Positions 1 through 10,261 of a stretch of DNA of 64,000 bases are shown one piece after another. The DNA is from Marsupella aquatica (Eukaryota > Marchantiophyta). The notes under the pieces are model-generated. The model made no database searches. It was not told the origin of the DNA and saw nothing but the letters and a program-made list of their open reading frames with translations. The position numbers and the translations under genes were made by a program. The DNA lies in contig OZ316897.1 in the NCBI GenBank assembly GCA_973895155.1, forward strand, positions 6,882,001-6,946,000, given 5' to 3'. Every line of letters starts with the position of its first letter. Position 1 is the stretch's first letter.

Positions 1-3000
1 CACCTTCAGACGAATGGAAGCCAACCTTCTTGATACGATTTCGACACTCATCGCAATCAGAACTCCCATTGAGTGTCCCATTACACTGGGGACCTGCTCC
101 ATACTTGGACGTCCGTCGCAGCTGCCACTGCCCCAGAGGGACATCCTTCTCGAGCACAATCGTGCGTGGAAGTGGATTCTAAAGTGAGGCTGGTGCACTG
201 AGCGGAGGTTTTGTGGATCTTGTTGTACGGGTTGTTTGAGGGGTATTGTCCAGTGAATCAGTATCACCATCTGATGTGTCCATACCAGAGAGATTCACCA
301 CTCTTGTCACAAGATCATTAGAATTTGAGGGAATGGAGGCAAAGTCAGTTCTGTTTAGGTTTTTCCTTTCAAACCACGAGTATTTGGTGTGGTTATGAGA
401 ACGGTGTCATGCCGATGGGAGTCTTGTGGAGAGACAGTCCCAGTTGCATGTCCCTTTCTCTTCATTGACTTGGTCATGATATCTCCGTTAAGGGGAGTAC
501 TTCTTTCCAAATCGAAGTCCGCTGTGTTGGAAAGAAGCATGTTGGTCGCATCTTCAAATAACCTCGGCGAACCTGCTTGATCGGCGGAATGGAACGCCAA
601 TTCCCATATAGTTGGTCCCTTTCCTCTGTTCAACCCTTTTCGATATGCACTGTATCCCGCAACTTGAGACAGGGCTCGGTTTTGGTCCACTTTGCATGCT
701 TCAAAAAGACCAATTTTTTTCTTTGTAGCCCAGGCTTTCATAGACGCATGCCTTGATTCTGACCCTGTATAGTTTGGAATCAAGGCACCTTCTTCTGCGC
801 TTTTGCTCTGCCATAGTCCGAATGCAATAATCAGTACTAGCATTGTATTACCAGCGCCCGGCGTTGGCACCGATAAGTATTTATAACATACGTGAAATAC
901 AATTTAGATTATGATTATGGAACTTTATGGACATGTTGGACTCAAATACGAGCAAATCATACCAACGCTTGGTGCTAATATAAAGTTGATGGAAATGAAA
1001 GACAAGAGAGGAGATGGATGTCATACCACTCGAATAAAATTGCCCCACTGGCGCCATCGAACAACCCACCAGGATATCCAGCTTTGTAGCATCATGAGCT
1101 TTCCAGGGACATAGTTTCTTGATTGCCACCAAACCACAATCTCTCGGGACACGCGATACGCTACCACAAACGTTGGAGCGTTTCTTAGTTTCTCCCAAAG
1201 TCTCCGATGTTCCGATTGACATTCTTCGAGTACTCCTTCCTTGGAATGCCGATGGAAAGATTGATAAAAGTGAAATGCATCAGAGCGCTCCCTCTCTGGG
1301 TCTGGGTGTCCACCCAAAAAAACATTTTGCACAGCATTCCATCCAGCTTGTGCATTGTCCGCCATAAACCCTTGGATGACAACCTCCTGTAACCCATTCT
1401 CCTTGCAAACCTCAATCATAACTCTCCAAGCCTTTTCGAAAGACTCAGTGTCTTCACCTTTCAACTCGCATGTGAAAATTGTACAAAGTGCACGGAAGTT
1501 ATGGTCGTAGACATGCGCGCTAAAAGTAAACCAATTGGTTGTGATACGCTGCATCACATCAAAACTGACCCAGGCTCCTTCGAGTCTTCCACCAGGTTGC
1601 ATCTGTCTCAAAAGATCCACACCAGAACCGTGACCCTTCGTGGTCATGTTAAAGATGTGAGGCCTGTTGTCTTGACATCCCTGACCCGGGAGCAAATACC
1701 TCTGGAGAAACGACAGGTTAATCTTCTTCTGCATTTGCGAGAGAAAATCAAGTTCACCCCGACCCTTTTGGTCTATCCTAACGCTCCGACAAAGAGATGC
1801 AAACTTCTGGGGAGTGGAAAGTACCATCAGAGACTTCCATATTTCAGTTTCTTTGATATCGACCATGTCGTCAACATGTTCGTAGAGAGCTTTCACTATG
1901 GACCCTATAGCAGAATTCAAGATCCCAGCTGGTTTTTCCAGAGGATTGGCTTCATGATTTTTTTTAATTAAATCCTCAGCCATCTTCTCCGCACTCCTAC
2001 AGAAGGTTTTTTCTACCTGGATGGTTATGCTCACCTATATGAATCGCCAGGCGGGACATATGACTACATGTTTCCGCATCAAGTAATACTTGCGGGTACA
2101 TATAGAACAAACGGGCAGGGCAGTACTTGACACAAAAAGGAATCTGATCACAATAATGACACACAACACCGCCCTCTTCGATAAAAGATCCGACAACATA
2201 CTGACCACTAAGCTTTGGAGTACCCTGCCATGCCTTAGCATTTGCCTTCTTCTTCCTTTGGAAGTACTCGCAGGACTTGTTCCGACATTCAATGAATCCC
2301 GTACAGGTAACCTTACCGAATTGCCAAAGTTTTTTCTGCTGAACGTTCGCGGTAGTTGGAAATATGCGTGTCCAAATGTAGCAATCTTTGGCACGGTCCA
2401 TGTCCCTAAGCCTAGAGCCTTTAGAGAGCATCTTGTCAATGGGTGGCAATTCAAACACGACGTTCTCGTTGTACTTAGTTGGCAGACAGGAGACTTGCTC
2501 ATGTCTGAAATCACCCGTTGATATGAACCTCGATAACTTGCTATGACCAGTGGATTTGAGTAACGTATCCATTGCACTCCGCCGATACACGACCTCCAAC
2601 TGGTTAGAGCTTCCTGGAGTCTCACCTTTAATGACAGCATGTTGCGGGACTTTCATTTCAACGTAGGACTTGGAGTGTGATCCCCATCTTCACTAGAAGA
2701 AATCTTGACAACATCAAATGGAACTTGGGGGACACTGGACGGTCCTACATGTTGTCTTACTCGAAGTGAGTACAAAATCCCCGCGTATAGATGCCAAAAC
2801 CGTTCACCATCATCCACATTGAATGTTGCTGCATCTTCAATGTCATCACTGGTTTCGAGCTCTCAAACAATGGCCTCAATATCATTCATCCTCAAATCAA
2901 ATCTCTCGCAAAGGTATCTCTCTCGGACCTGCTTGTACGTGTCTTCCACAGGGACGGGGATGGTCACAATATCTCCAGTCCCGAATCGGGATAGAACGAT

Positions 3001-3012
3001 GGACCGAGACAT
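1..3012 (-). pseudogene. MULE-like transposase, copy 1, partial and broken
   Basis: The start codon is probably at 3012-3010 (MSRSIVLSRFGTGDIV), matching the start of the copy 2 protein. An in-frame TGA follows about 50 codons later. Next come a Cys/His-rich region (about 2656-1997, with a HNHPG end), a frameshift near 2010-2030, then the DDE-type core at 2034-1027 (SFDVMQRITTNWFTFSAHVY, GFMADNAQAGWNAV). An intron at 1026-808 has a GTATGA donor and a CAG acceptor. The second exon continues through 355 and, after a frameshift and a stop, to the window edge, where DVPLGQWQLRR matches DVPYGTWHLRQ of copy 2. MULE transposases cut and paste their element in the nucleus. This copy cannot make a full protein. 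The DDE assignment is by motif order and the C-terminal SWIM finger of copy 2, not by a profile search. Confidence 0.7.
851..977. repeat. Copy-1 palindromes inside transposase intron
   Basis: The intron at 808-1026 contains CCAGCGCCCGGCGTTGG at 851-867 and a more degenerate CAACGCTTGGTGCTA at 963-977. Both match the family 15-mer TAGCGCCNGGCGCTA with a few changes. The homologous intron of copy 2 contains the copy-2 version of the motif. Confidence 0.7.
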
Positions 3013-3975
3013 TGCAATCGAAAACAAATAACGAGGGTTGTAATGTTTCGAGGAAGAAAAGTCTATGGTAATATGGAGCTTATATCAGTAAAACATGGGA
3101 ACTTCACGTTAACAGATCCGTTTGTATAAGACATAAAACATAGTCGACATAGGATCCGTTGGCGACATAAATGATTTTTGTCATTTTTCCCCGATAAGTC
3201 CATATGTCAGACGCATACATAATGCCAAAAAAGACACCACAAAAATCTTTAACAGACTCTAAGATATTGTATAGTTGGAACAATTTGAGTAGCGCCTGGC
3301 GCTAACTAAAATGTCTCCAACATAATATGCCCCAAATCTTGATATTCCATACTAGCGCCTGGCGCTAGTATACGAAAAACCCTCTAGATATCCATCAATA
3401 CTATGAAATAATTGGATTGAAATGATCAATGAAAATGTGAATTCTTTTAAAACTATGGATGAAAAATACTCGTTATCACTAGCGCCGGGCGCTAGTATAG
3501 GATGCAAGTAATGTTTCCCACAAACCATTAAAACAATAGACATTTCTTTAAATATGGGGTTGTTTTGATGAAATTTATGTATTCGAGGCACCATTTAAGA
3601 CCTATTCTATAGCTGTTGTTTTTACTAGCGTCGGGCGCTGCCATGACAATCATCCAAATTATCTACTTCAAGGGAAGTTGTTTATAATAGCGCCCGGCGC
3701 TAGTATTCCAAGTGAGGGAGGAAAACGGTCATAACGGTAATATTTAACGGTAACTTCTGAGTTCCGTGTGTGTTACGCTTCTTCTACCGCTTGATTTAGC
3801 TAATTAAGTTCTTAGCATACATACGTTGGAATCCGCCAAACTTACGAGCTTCTCGCTTTAATCGAAGAGTTCCGCTGAACTCCACCCTCCTTCTAGAATA
3901 TATTACACGTTGAGAGTTGATTAGAGTTCCATAATTTCATTGTACGATAGTTCGTACGCTTCTGGAAGGAAGACG
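3013..3975. promoter_or_regulatory. Divergent intergenic region with five palindromes
   Basis: This gap of about 1 kb lies between the two divergent gene starts (3012 minus, 3976 plus) and should hold both promoters. It contains five palindromes: 3290-3304, 3353-3367 (both TAGCGCCTGGCGCTA), 3480-3494 (centre G), 3626-3640 (two changes) and 3688-3702 (centre C). The rest is AT-rich with no ORF that aligns to copy 2. The density of palindromes is highest here, as expected for regulatory binding sites, but the role is inferred. Confidence 0.65.
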
Positions 3976-4783
3976 ATGGAGGTATTCTCCTCTTCATCCA
4001 GAGGGTATAGTGCTGTTCCTGACCAAGAGCGAGCTTATTCTGAATCCTCGTAGTCTTCATTTACTGGTTCAGTTTATACACGTCGTGTAACTCGTTCGAC
4101 AAAGTTGCTACCTCCTACTTCTGTTAGCGCTGTTTTGGTTCCTAAATCTCTGCGTAGAAAGATGGAGAACCTCGACACGATTGCGATCCAAGATGTTTTG
4201 GACTGCGCACTCGTGGAGACTGATCTCATCTCAAAACATGTCATGTGTTTTGGAAAGGATTCTCATGGATTTGACAAGGAGCCGCCTCAAATCCCTCTAT
4301 GCCGATTGGTTCATATGGAGGTGGTTCATACTTTGCAGAAAGATAGTTCTTCCATCGAGAAGCTGAAAGACTCATTTCGCAGTATGGGTTACAATTCATC
4401 CATAGGAATGCGTTTCTATGTGCAGCCAACGGATGAGAATGGAATTGTTCTGACCTGTACCCAGGAAATTTGCGAGTCATGGGATCCAATTTGGCAATTG
4501 GAGAACGAGAAGTTTGAGGCTGAATGCGAGGCCGATCCAGATTTTCTCGTGTTGAAGGATAAGATGTTCTCTGTCTTTGATGGAAATCACAGGCTGTACT
4601 CATGGACGCTTGTTACCGAGGAGAACCCTGACAGTCCAAAATACCATCCTCAAGTGCTCTGCACAATATTTAAGGGAGACAAGGGATCTCTTATTGAAAT
4701 TGAGGCAGTTATGCACACCGTGAATCAGTAAGTTCTCATTCTTTTCCGGTACCTTCTTTGAATCTTGCGAGTGTTCTATTTAA

Positions 4784-4798
4784 GAGCGCTCGGCGCTA
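4784..4798. repeat. Copy-1 palindrome in intron 1 of the ParB/MTase-like gene
   Basis: GAGCGCTCGGCGCTA lies in the intron 4728-4849, which has a GTAAGT donor and a GTAG acceptor. Copy 2 has its own palindrome version in the same intron. Confidence 0.7.
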
Positions 4799-6209
4799 GT
4801 TATAGATAAATTGTACTTTGACTCTAACTCGCTGCATCTCTTCGTGTAGGCTTGGCCAAGCAGTTGTTGAGCCATCCTGGATTCTCGATGCAGATAGAAT
4901 CAAACAAATTCTTGTGCATGACCTTGAGTATTACAGTAAACTGATTGACCCGGCTAATTTCAAGAAGTTTGAGAGCATTTGGCTAAAGACTCGGAAGGGG
5001 TCATGGTATACGAAGAAGATGCCACAGGAAGCTCTTGTTTACATTCTATGTGAGAATAAGATAAAGTCCTATTCTCACCAATTCAAGCTTGACATGGAGG
5101 CAGCCGAGGCTCAAGGGAGTCCCTGGTTGATGGACGAGATTTCCAAACGCCATGCGGCCATGATGAAGGACACGACCAAAGACTGGGCAGTGAAGTCCTC
5201 AAAAATTACGCCCTTGTTAAGTCCTAAATTTGAAGATTTTCTTTGTACATGTGCAGAAATGTATGCTGTCACAAAGAGAAACAAGAGAGAGAAGAAGCCT
5301 GACGCCGTCGTATGTACAATGGACCGTGCCCGATTGTTCACTGCTATTTCTGCCCTAGACCCAAAGTTGCGGAGCATCCTACTTGTGGCACATTGCAATC
5401 CTGAGCTGTGGAGACAGTTTTTCCACCCGGCAAGTGTTAACGACGACCCAGTCAAACAATGGTGTCATACTTGGATCACTTGGAATAGTGTAGAGGGAAT
5501 TGTTGTCGGCATGTTACATTCATGTCTGCGTGAAGTAGAGCAAACTATGCCCGCGACTAGATTGGAAGAGTGGAATTGTGGTTCGTTTGATGATCTCGTT
5601 CAGTTTGTTACAAATGAATTCAAGAGATATGGTGATTTTGTGAAGAGTAAGTTCTTTCACATTATATGGCCTTCAAAGTATCCAGAGAAAGAAGACTATA
5701 CCCAGAAAAACCAGAAGCGGGCTAAAAGGTATCTTTACAGGTTCTACATGCACATGGAGGTAACCAAACCTGATTACTTCTGGGCATATCCTGCAGCTTT
5801 CATGAAGTGGATTACAATAAGTGAGGATGACGCCATAGCTGATTTGTACTCCATGTACCCAGCGGAGGGCATATTTCCTCCAAGACCTACGACAGAATGG
5901 GAGAGAACTCACTGCCCCTGGTATCTAGGTACAGATAGATGGGATTCTCCTTTTGATCAAAGGGAGAAAGATGCATTCCATAAGCTTTCAAAGTCCCACA
6001 TACCAGCAAAAATTGTGTCCGACATGAAGCAGGGCCTGCTAGATGATGTAGACAAGTCTGCCACTGACTTGCAAAGTATCTGTGAAACGACTATTGTTCA
6101 TGTGGACTGAAGTCGCAAACCTGGAGCGAAAGCAAAAGTGGAGTTAGCAGCACCAAGCGAGCCAACAAAATCTGGGAGGAAAAGCGAGTATAGTGTTCCC
6201 TAGTATGGC

Positions 6210-6317
6210 CAGCGCCTGGCGCTGGCTTGAACTATCATGCGAATTCACATTTCTTTCTACATTCTTAGGCCTTTGTTGTAACCTAAGTGATTTGCATTTG
6301 GTTAGCGCCTGGTGCTA
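6210..6317. repeat. Two copy-1 palindromes in intron 2
   Basis: CAGCGCCTGGCGCTG at 6210-6224 and TAGCGCCTGGTGCTA at 6303-6317 lie in the intron proposed between 6184 and 6373. The remainder of this intron has no other recognisable content. Confidence 0.75.
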
Positions 6318-8159
6318 GCTTGTTTGAATACTCAGGATTTACTTGTTCTAACTAGGACCTATTGGTAATTTAGGAGGGAGGAAGTCTAATACTGCGGGAA
6401 CAGGAGATACTAAAGTGGATGCTACACCTGAAGTTTTTGAGGCAAACACCGGAGCTCGATCGGACCCCATTACTCCTGTCGACAAGGGGAAGGTAATAGT
6501 TCCGATTGACGCCACAAGTACCAGGAAGAAAAGAAAGAGAGCTATCGAAGGTGGACCTTCTTCAAGGGAGAGTGTTGCAGCATCTGGTGTCCAACGTGAA
6601 GTTGGAAACTTCAAAACTAGAGTGTCTCGTCATGCCATGGTTGAGACAAGCATATCCGAATTTTTTGACTCGACTTTCAACAAGGGGGAAAAACCTGAAT
6701 GGGTTAGTAATGTGGAGAAGTGGGGGAAGGATCTCGTTAAGTCGGGATATAAAGAGAAGGGTGTTGTGCGGGGAGGAAAAGAAAGATCATTTGGAGTGGA
6801 TGCGGGTTTCATTTACCTACCAACCGGGTTCAAACCAACAATCATAGATAAGAAGGTTCCTAAATGGAACACTCCAGATCACTCCATGGCTAGATCTTTT
6901 TTCAAGTCCATGGATCCATTTCTATCAGATGATGGATTCCTTGCAATTCTACACAATGGGGAGTATGATCCCATGTCTCAAGTCATTGCTGCATGTCAGG
7001 AATCGAGAAAATTTCAGTGCATATGCACGCATAATGTTGTAATGTTTGTCCCGATGTACGCGGCAAAGACAGACCGTCAGGTAATCATGTACTCTTAACT
7101 ATGTCGCATTTTGAAATATAACTCGTTTAACCTGGAGTTGCCAACTGACACTTGGGATTGCTTTCCGCAGATGTTTACCCTCAGGCTGGACATATTTGGT
7201 CGAATTAATGGGAAATGCAAAATTCCCAAAGATCCTAAATTCCGTCCACTCTCCATCAGTGAGGACCCCTCGGTCACCAATTTGATCGGACTCCCTTCTC
7301 TCAAATCCGATCCATACCCGCAAATGGAGTTTTTTGGAAATGCTCGCCTGTCTGTTGGGTTTATGCAATCTGTCATTGAGCTTGTCACCCGACCTCATGA
7401 TATTTTTATGGATTGGACCGCTGGGGCTGGAAGCTCCTTCATTGTTGGAGACTTCTCCGGGAGGTTTGTGCTCGAGATAGAACATAGAAAAGAATTTATT
7501 GAAACCACTTCGAAGGTTTTCATGGATTTGTTGTCTCCCAAAGAGATTGCGGTTTTACCTCCACCTATTCCTATTGCCGACAGAAATAAGCGAGATAAGC
7601 TTCGGTCGGTACTCAATTTTGATTCTGATGACGAGTCCAGTGAAGGTGGAGATGGAGAGGAACAAGGTACAGGGGACTCGGAGAAGGAAAAGGAAGAACC
7701 TCGTCGATCTCCTGATGAAACCGATAGTGATGACTCTTCCGAGTAATGTTCATAAACTCGTAAGCTTCTTTCTCCATTCCAGTCAATTTATAACATTGAT
7801 GTATTGTTTTGGAGAAAGGCACCTAACTTCCTGGATTTTGTTTGATCAGGTCAGAGTGGAATGCGAGGAGACGTTTCAAACTGCGAAGAAGGGTTGCTAG
7901 ACACAACATAGAAACACCAGAAAAACCTTTTGTTATTCCCTCCTATGCAGAGAAAGCCGCAAGGAAAGCCGAGAGTACAAGGACGCTTTGCTGGGAAAAC
8001 AAAGGTCTTCGGTTACGAAGGGGTGTTGACAGGAAGTTCATTAAACATCCTTATGTTGATGACTTCTCCCGCAGCCAGTACGTAGATGACGAGGTTGTGT
8101 CCACGGACAAATCCGAGAGTACAGATTCTGGTTCCGAATCAGAATCTGCAGAATTGTGA

Positions 8160-8775
8160 CACGTATTGAGGAATTTAGGGAGTAATTTTTTACCAGCGCC
8201 TGGCGCTAGTACCAACTTGTATTCAAATCCTCTCATTGAATCCTTATAAATTAATGTCTGATTCCTTGTGTTTTTTACAAGCGCCAGGCGCTCGCCAAAT
8301 GGTGATTCATAAAGTGAATATTTTCGGCTCTTATTTGTTTAACATGGCCGTTTGGTCTTTGTCGTGTCCTACCAACGGTCATCAGAATGAGACAAATAGT
8401 AGTCAATACATAGTATAATATACGTTTTGGATACCAACGGCCATTTCATTTAGGTCCGTTATTTTTCCAAAGAAACCCACATCGGCTGTATTCGGACGAC
8501 ATTTTTGGATCTCTAGGATGACATTCGAATCTCTTGTTGACAGCTTTTTTGTACGACATTTTCGGATCTCTTGTTGACGGCATCTCTCTCGGACGATATT
8601 TTAGGATCTCTTTTTGACGACAGTTTTCAAGGACGACACTTGTCACAGACGACAAGTTTTCGGACAGGCGACTATTTTGAGACCGACACCCGTTTGCAGC
8701 CACTTTGCGGACCTTTTGCGTACATTTTTTGCATTTTTTAGAGGGGAAGTTGCCACTAGATCGGATTTATTAAAC
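8160..8775. repeat. Palindrome pair plus degenerate tandem repeats
   Basis: Downstream of the fusion gene lie CAGCGCCTGGCGCTA (8194-8208) and AAGCGCCAGGCGCTC (8279-8293). From about 8490 to 8690 there is a degenerate tandem array with a unit of roughly 40-45 bases, recognisable by recurring GGACGACATTTT and GGATCTCTTGTTGACG blocks. No convincing gene overlaps the array. It may be the promoter region of the small ORF at 8776, which is inference. Confidence 0.6.
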
Positions 8776-9237
8776 ATGGAGAGAAACGGTGAGCTCATGG
8801 ATTGGGAGGCAGCGTTCCTCCCTTCTCGTGTGCGTCCGGAAGAGAGCCATTTCAGTTCTTTTGAGTCACGGATGGATACTGAAGAGACTGAAACCTCTAC
8901 TTTCCGAAACCGTCACGCTCTACCGTATGATGAGGCTATTAGTCCTGGAGAAAAGAACATCCCGTGGATCATCGATTCTCCACCGCTCCCATTCGCAAGC
9001 AGGATCTCGTCTCATGAGGCTGTTCCTGTTGATGGTGTATTGCCAATGAATAGGAGAGTTCAAGAAATGTTTGGGCGAGTTGACTTTAAGGACAGTAACA
9101 TTCCCAATGAAACTTATACGAGGGCAGTGCGTCGGGGTCCTTCTGAGAGATACATTCGATTGCGTGGTCTTGGATTCAAGAAAAATCGGAGGAGAGAAGC
9201 AGTTGGAGTGGAGGATGATTGCAACTCTGAAAGCTAG
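8776..9237 (+). CDS. Small hypothetical protein in MULE copy 1
   Basis: The ORF from ATG 8776 to TAG 9235-9237 encodes 153 residues (MERNGELMDWEAAFLPSRVR at the start). It is charged, has a basic stretch near the end (GFKKNRRREA) and then an acidic tail. I do not recognise a domain. It is followed by copy-1 palindromes, so it lies inside the element. Copy 2 has a small charged gene as well, but at the opposite end and without clear similarity. It could be an accessory gene of the element or a captured fragment. Confidence 0.4.
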   Translation: MERNGELMDWEAAFLPSRVRPEESHFSSFESRMDTEETETSTFRNRHALPYDEAISPGEKNIPWIIDSPPLPFASRISSHEAVPVDGVLPMNRRVQEMFGRVDFKDSNIPNETYTRAVRRGPSERYIRLRGLGFKKNRRREAVGVEDDCNSES

Positions 9238-9784
9238 ATGAAATCACTTATTTGTTGTTCCTCCCATTTTTCACGAAGAACGACATCGCATTGTTCAGTT
9301 TGGTGATCACTTTAAGCTAGCGCCGAGCGCTGCTTAAGCTCTTTCAATGTTTCAGGATGGAGTCGCCCTCGGCTTAGTTTTTAGGGTTTTCCCCGGATGT
9401 TGTCTTCAGGAATTCCATAGTTTTTCCTGTAGTTGTTGGCTAGCGCCCAACACTGCTTTTGTTTTACTGGAAATCCTCAGTCGGGGTCGACCGTGGCTTC
9501 TGTATATCAGATTTCTAGGCCTGCAGGTTTTAACTTATATGTGCGTTTTTTGGACCTATGCCGAACGCGTTATGTACTTTGAGATTATATATGGCAGTTT
9601 TATTTTTCCCCTACGCATTTTGACATATATTGGTCTCGGATTTTGTTTATCTCAATTGTGAGACGGTTTTATTTGTTGTAAAATACATGATTCCTTCTAG
9701 TCCAATTTCCTTTCATGCGAATTTGATCGTCTTGATTTCTATACCAGTAGTTTGAAACGCATATTTTGTCCACTTTTTTCATGA
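9238..9784. other. Right terminal region of MULE copy 1, non-coding
   Basis: No gene is supported here. Two palindromes remain: TAGCGCCGAGCGCTG at 9318-9332 and a degenerate TAGCGCCCAACACTG at 9441-9455. From about 9460 the sequence is AT-rich and unremarkable. The boundary between the MULE and the flanking CACTA fragment is somewhere here, and no inverted repeat or target duplication is obvious. Confidence 0.5.
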
Positions 9785-10261
9785 TCACTGTTCACTGCTA
9801 CCCAAACACTGTTCATTGGTAACAGTTTCTTTTTGCTGATAACAGTAACTGTTTGCTGTTACTGTTATCTGTTTGCTGTCGTTTGTAAATTCCCCGTCCT
9901 CTTCTGATTCCACTGTGTCGTAAAAAGCATCAAGGTCTTCCAAAATCTCTTGAACCATTCTTGGGACATCCATCCCACTGTCCTCAGTGACTGCCTCTAC
10001 ATCTCCATCTTGGTCATCCACGTTCTCATGTTGTACCCCAGGACCATCCTCTGCACCGTCTATGTCCTGCTCTATGTAGTCTCTACGCCTAGCTATATTA
10101 GAATCCACAAAGTTAGCTCTCCACTCTTCATCAGAGGAGTCTTCTTCTGCTGGTACATTCCAAACCCTCCACCGAGGGTGCCTTTCATGCCGCAGCAGGT
10201 GAAGGTGCACAGTGTTCAAACTCAATGACTTGAATCCTTGGCACTATGTGCATGGGCATCT
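9785..10261 (-). pseudogene. CACTA TNP2-type transposase, N-terminal fragment
   Basis: Reading leftwards from 10261, the translation gives CPCT, a TAG stop, then CQGFKSLSLNTVHLHLLRHE and, further on, RVWNVP-AEE. This is the spacing of the TNP2 N-terminal signature of plant CACTA transposases (CPC-x2-C, then HL...W..HGE). An acidic linker and a MVQEILEDLDAFYD segment follow. The 3' end runs into CAGTAACTGTTTGC-type simple repeats at about 9780-9885. The Ty3 LTR begins directly at 10262, so the fragment is the target that Ty3 element AB entered. It is non-functional. The call rests on motif spacing only. Confidence 0.55.

Larger units (their letters stand above)
3976..8159 (+). pseudogene. ParB-like/DNA methyltransferase-like fusion, copy 1
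   Basis: Five exons are inferred by alignment with copy 2: 3976-4727, 4850-6183, 6374-7080, 7171-7742 and 7850-8159, about 1,225 codons. Exon 1 ends with a ParB/sulfiredoxin-type motif, VFDGNHRLYSW, about 60 codons before the junction. Exon 2 has no recognised domain. Exons 3-4 resemble the C-terminal half of beta-class N4/N6 DNA methyltransferases: LSVGFMQSVIELV precedes DWTAGAGSSF (motif I, AdoMet binding) and RFVLEIE. The catalytic [DNS]PP[YFW] motif is not seen; LPTG lies where it might be. Exon 5 is basic, then acidic. In-frame TAG at 4051 and TGA at 6108 break the gene, and the exon 2 donor appears to be GC rather than GT. The ParB-then-methyltransferase order is known in phages and bacteria. 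DNA binding is inferred; enzymatic activity is doubtful. Confidence 0.65.
1..9700. mobile_element. MULE-like DNA transposon, copy 1 (left end outside window)
   Basis: The block holds a minus-strand MULE-like transposase pseudogene, a plus-strand ParB/methyltransferase-like gene starting about 1 kb away in divergent orientation, and a small plus-strand ORF at the right. Gene order, intron positions and protein sequences match MULE copy 2 at 18928-29481, but the two are clearly diverged. Its non-coding parts carry at least 13 copies of a 15-base palindrome absent from the rest of the window. The left end lies outside the window. I found no terminal inverted repeat on the right, so the limit near 9700 is only bounded by the last palindrome (9455) and the CACTA fragment (from 9785). 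Confidence 0.7.

Noticed and set aside
3290-3702. Palindromes as a CRISPR array or MITE cluster
   Set aside because: Spacing is irregular, sites occur in introns across 9 kb, there are no uniform spacers and no target duplications.
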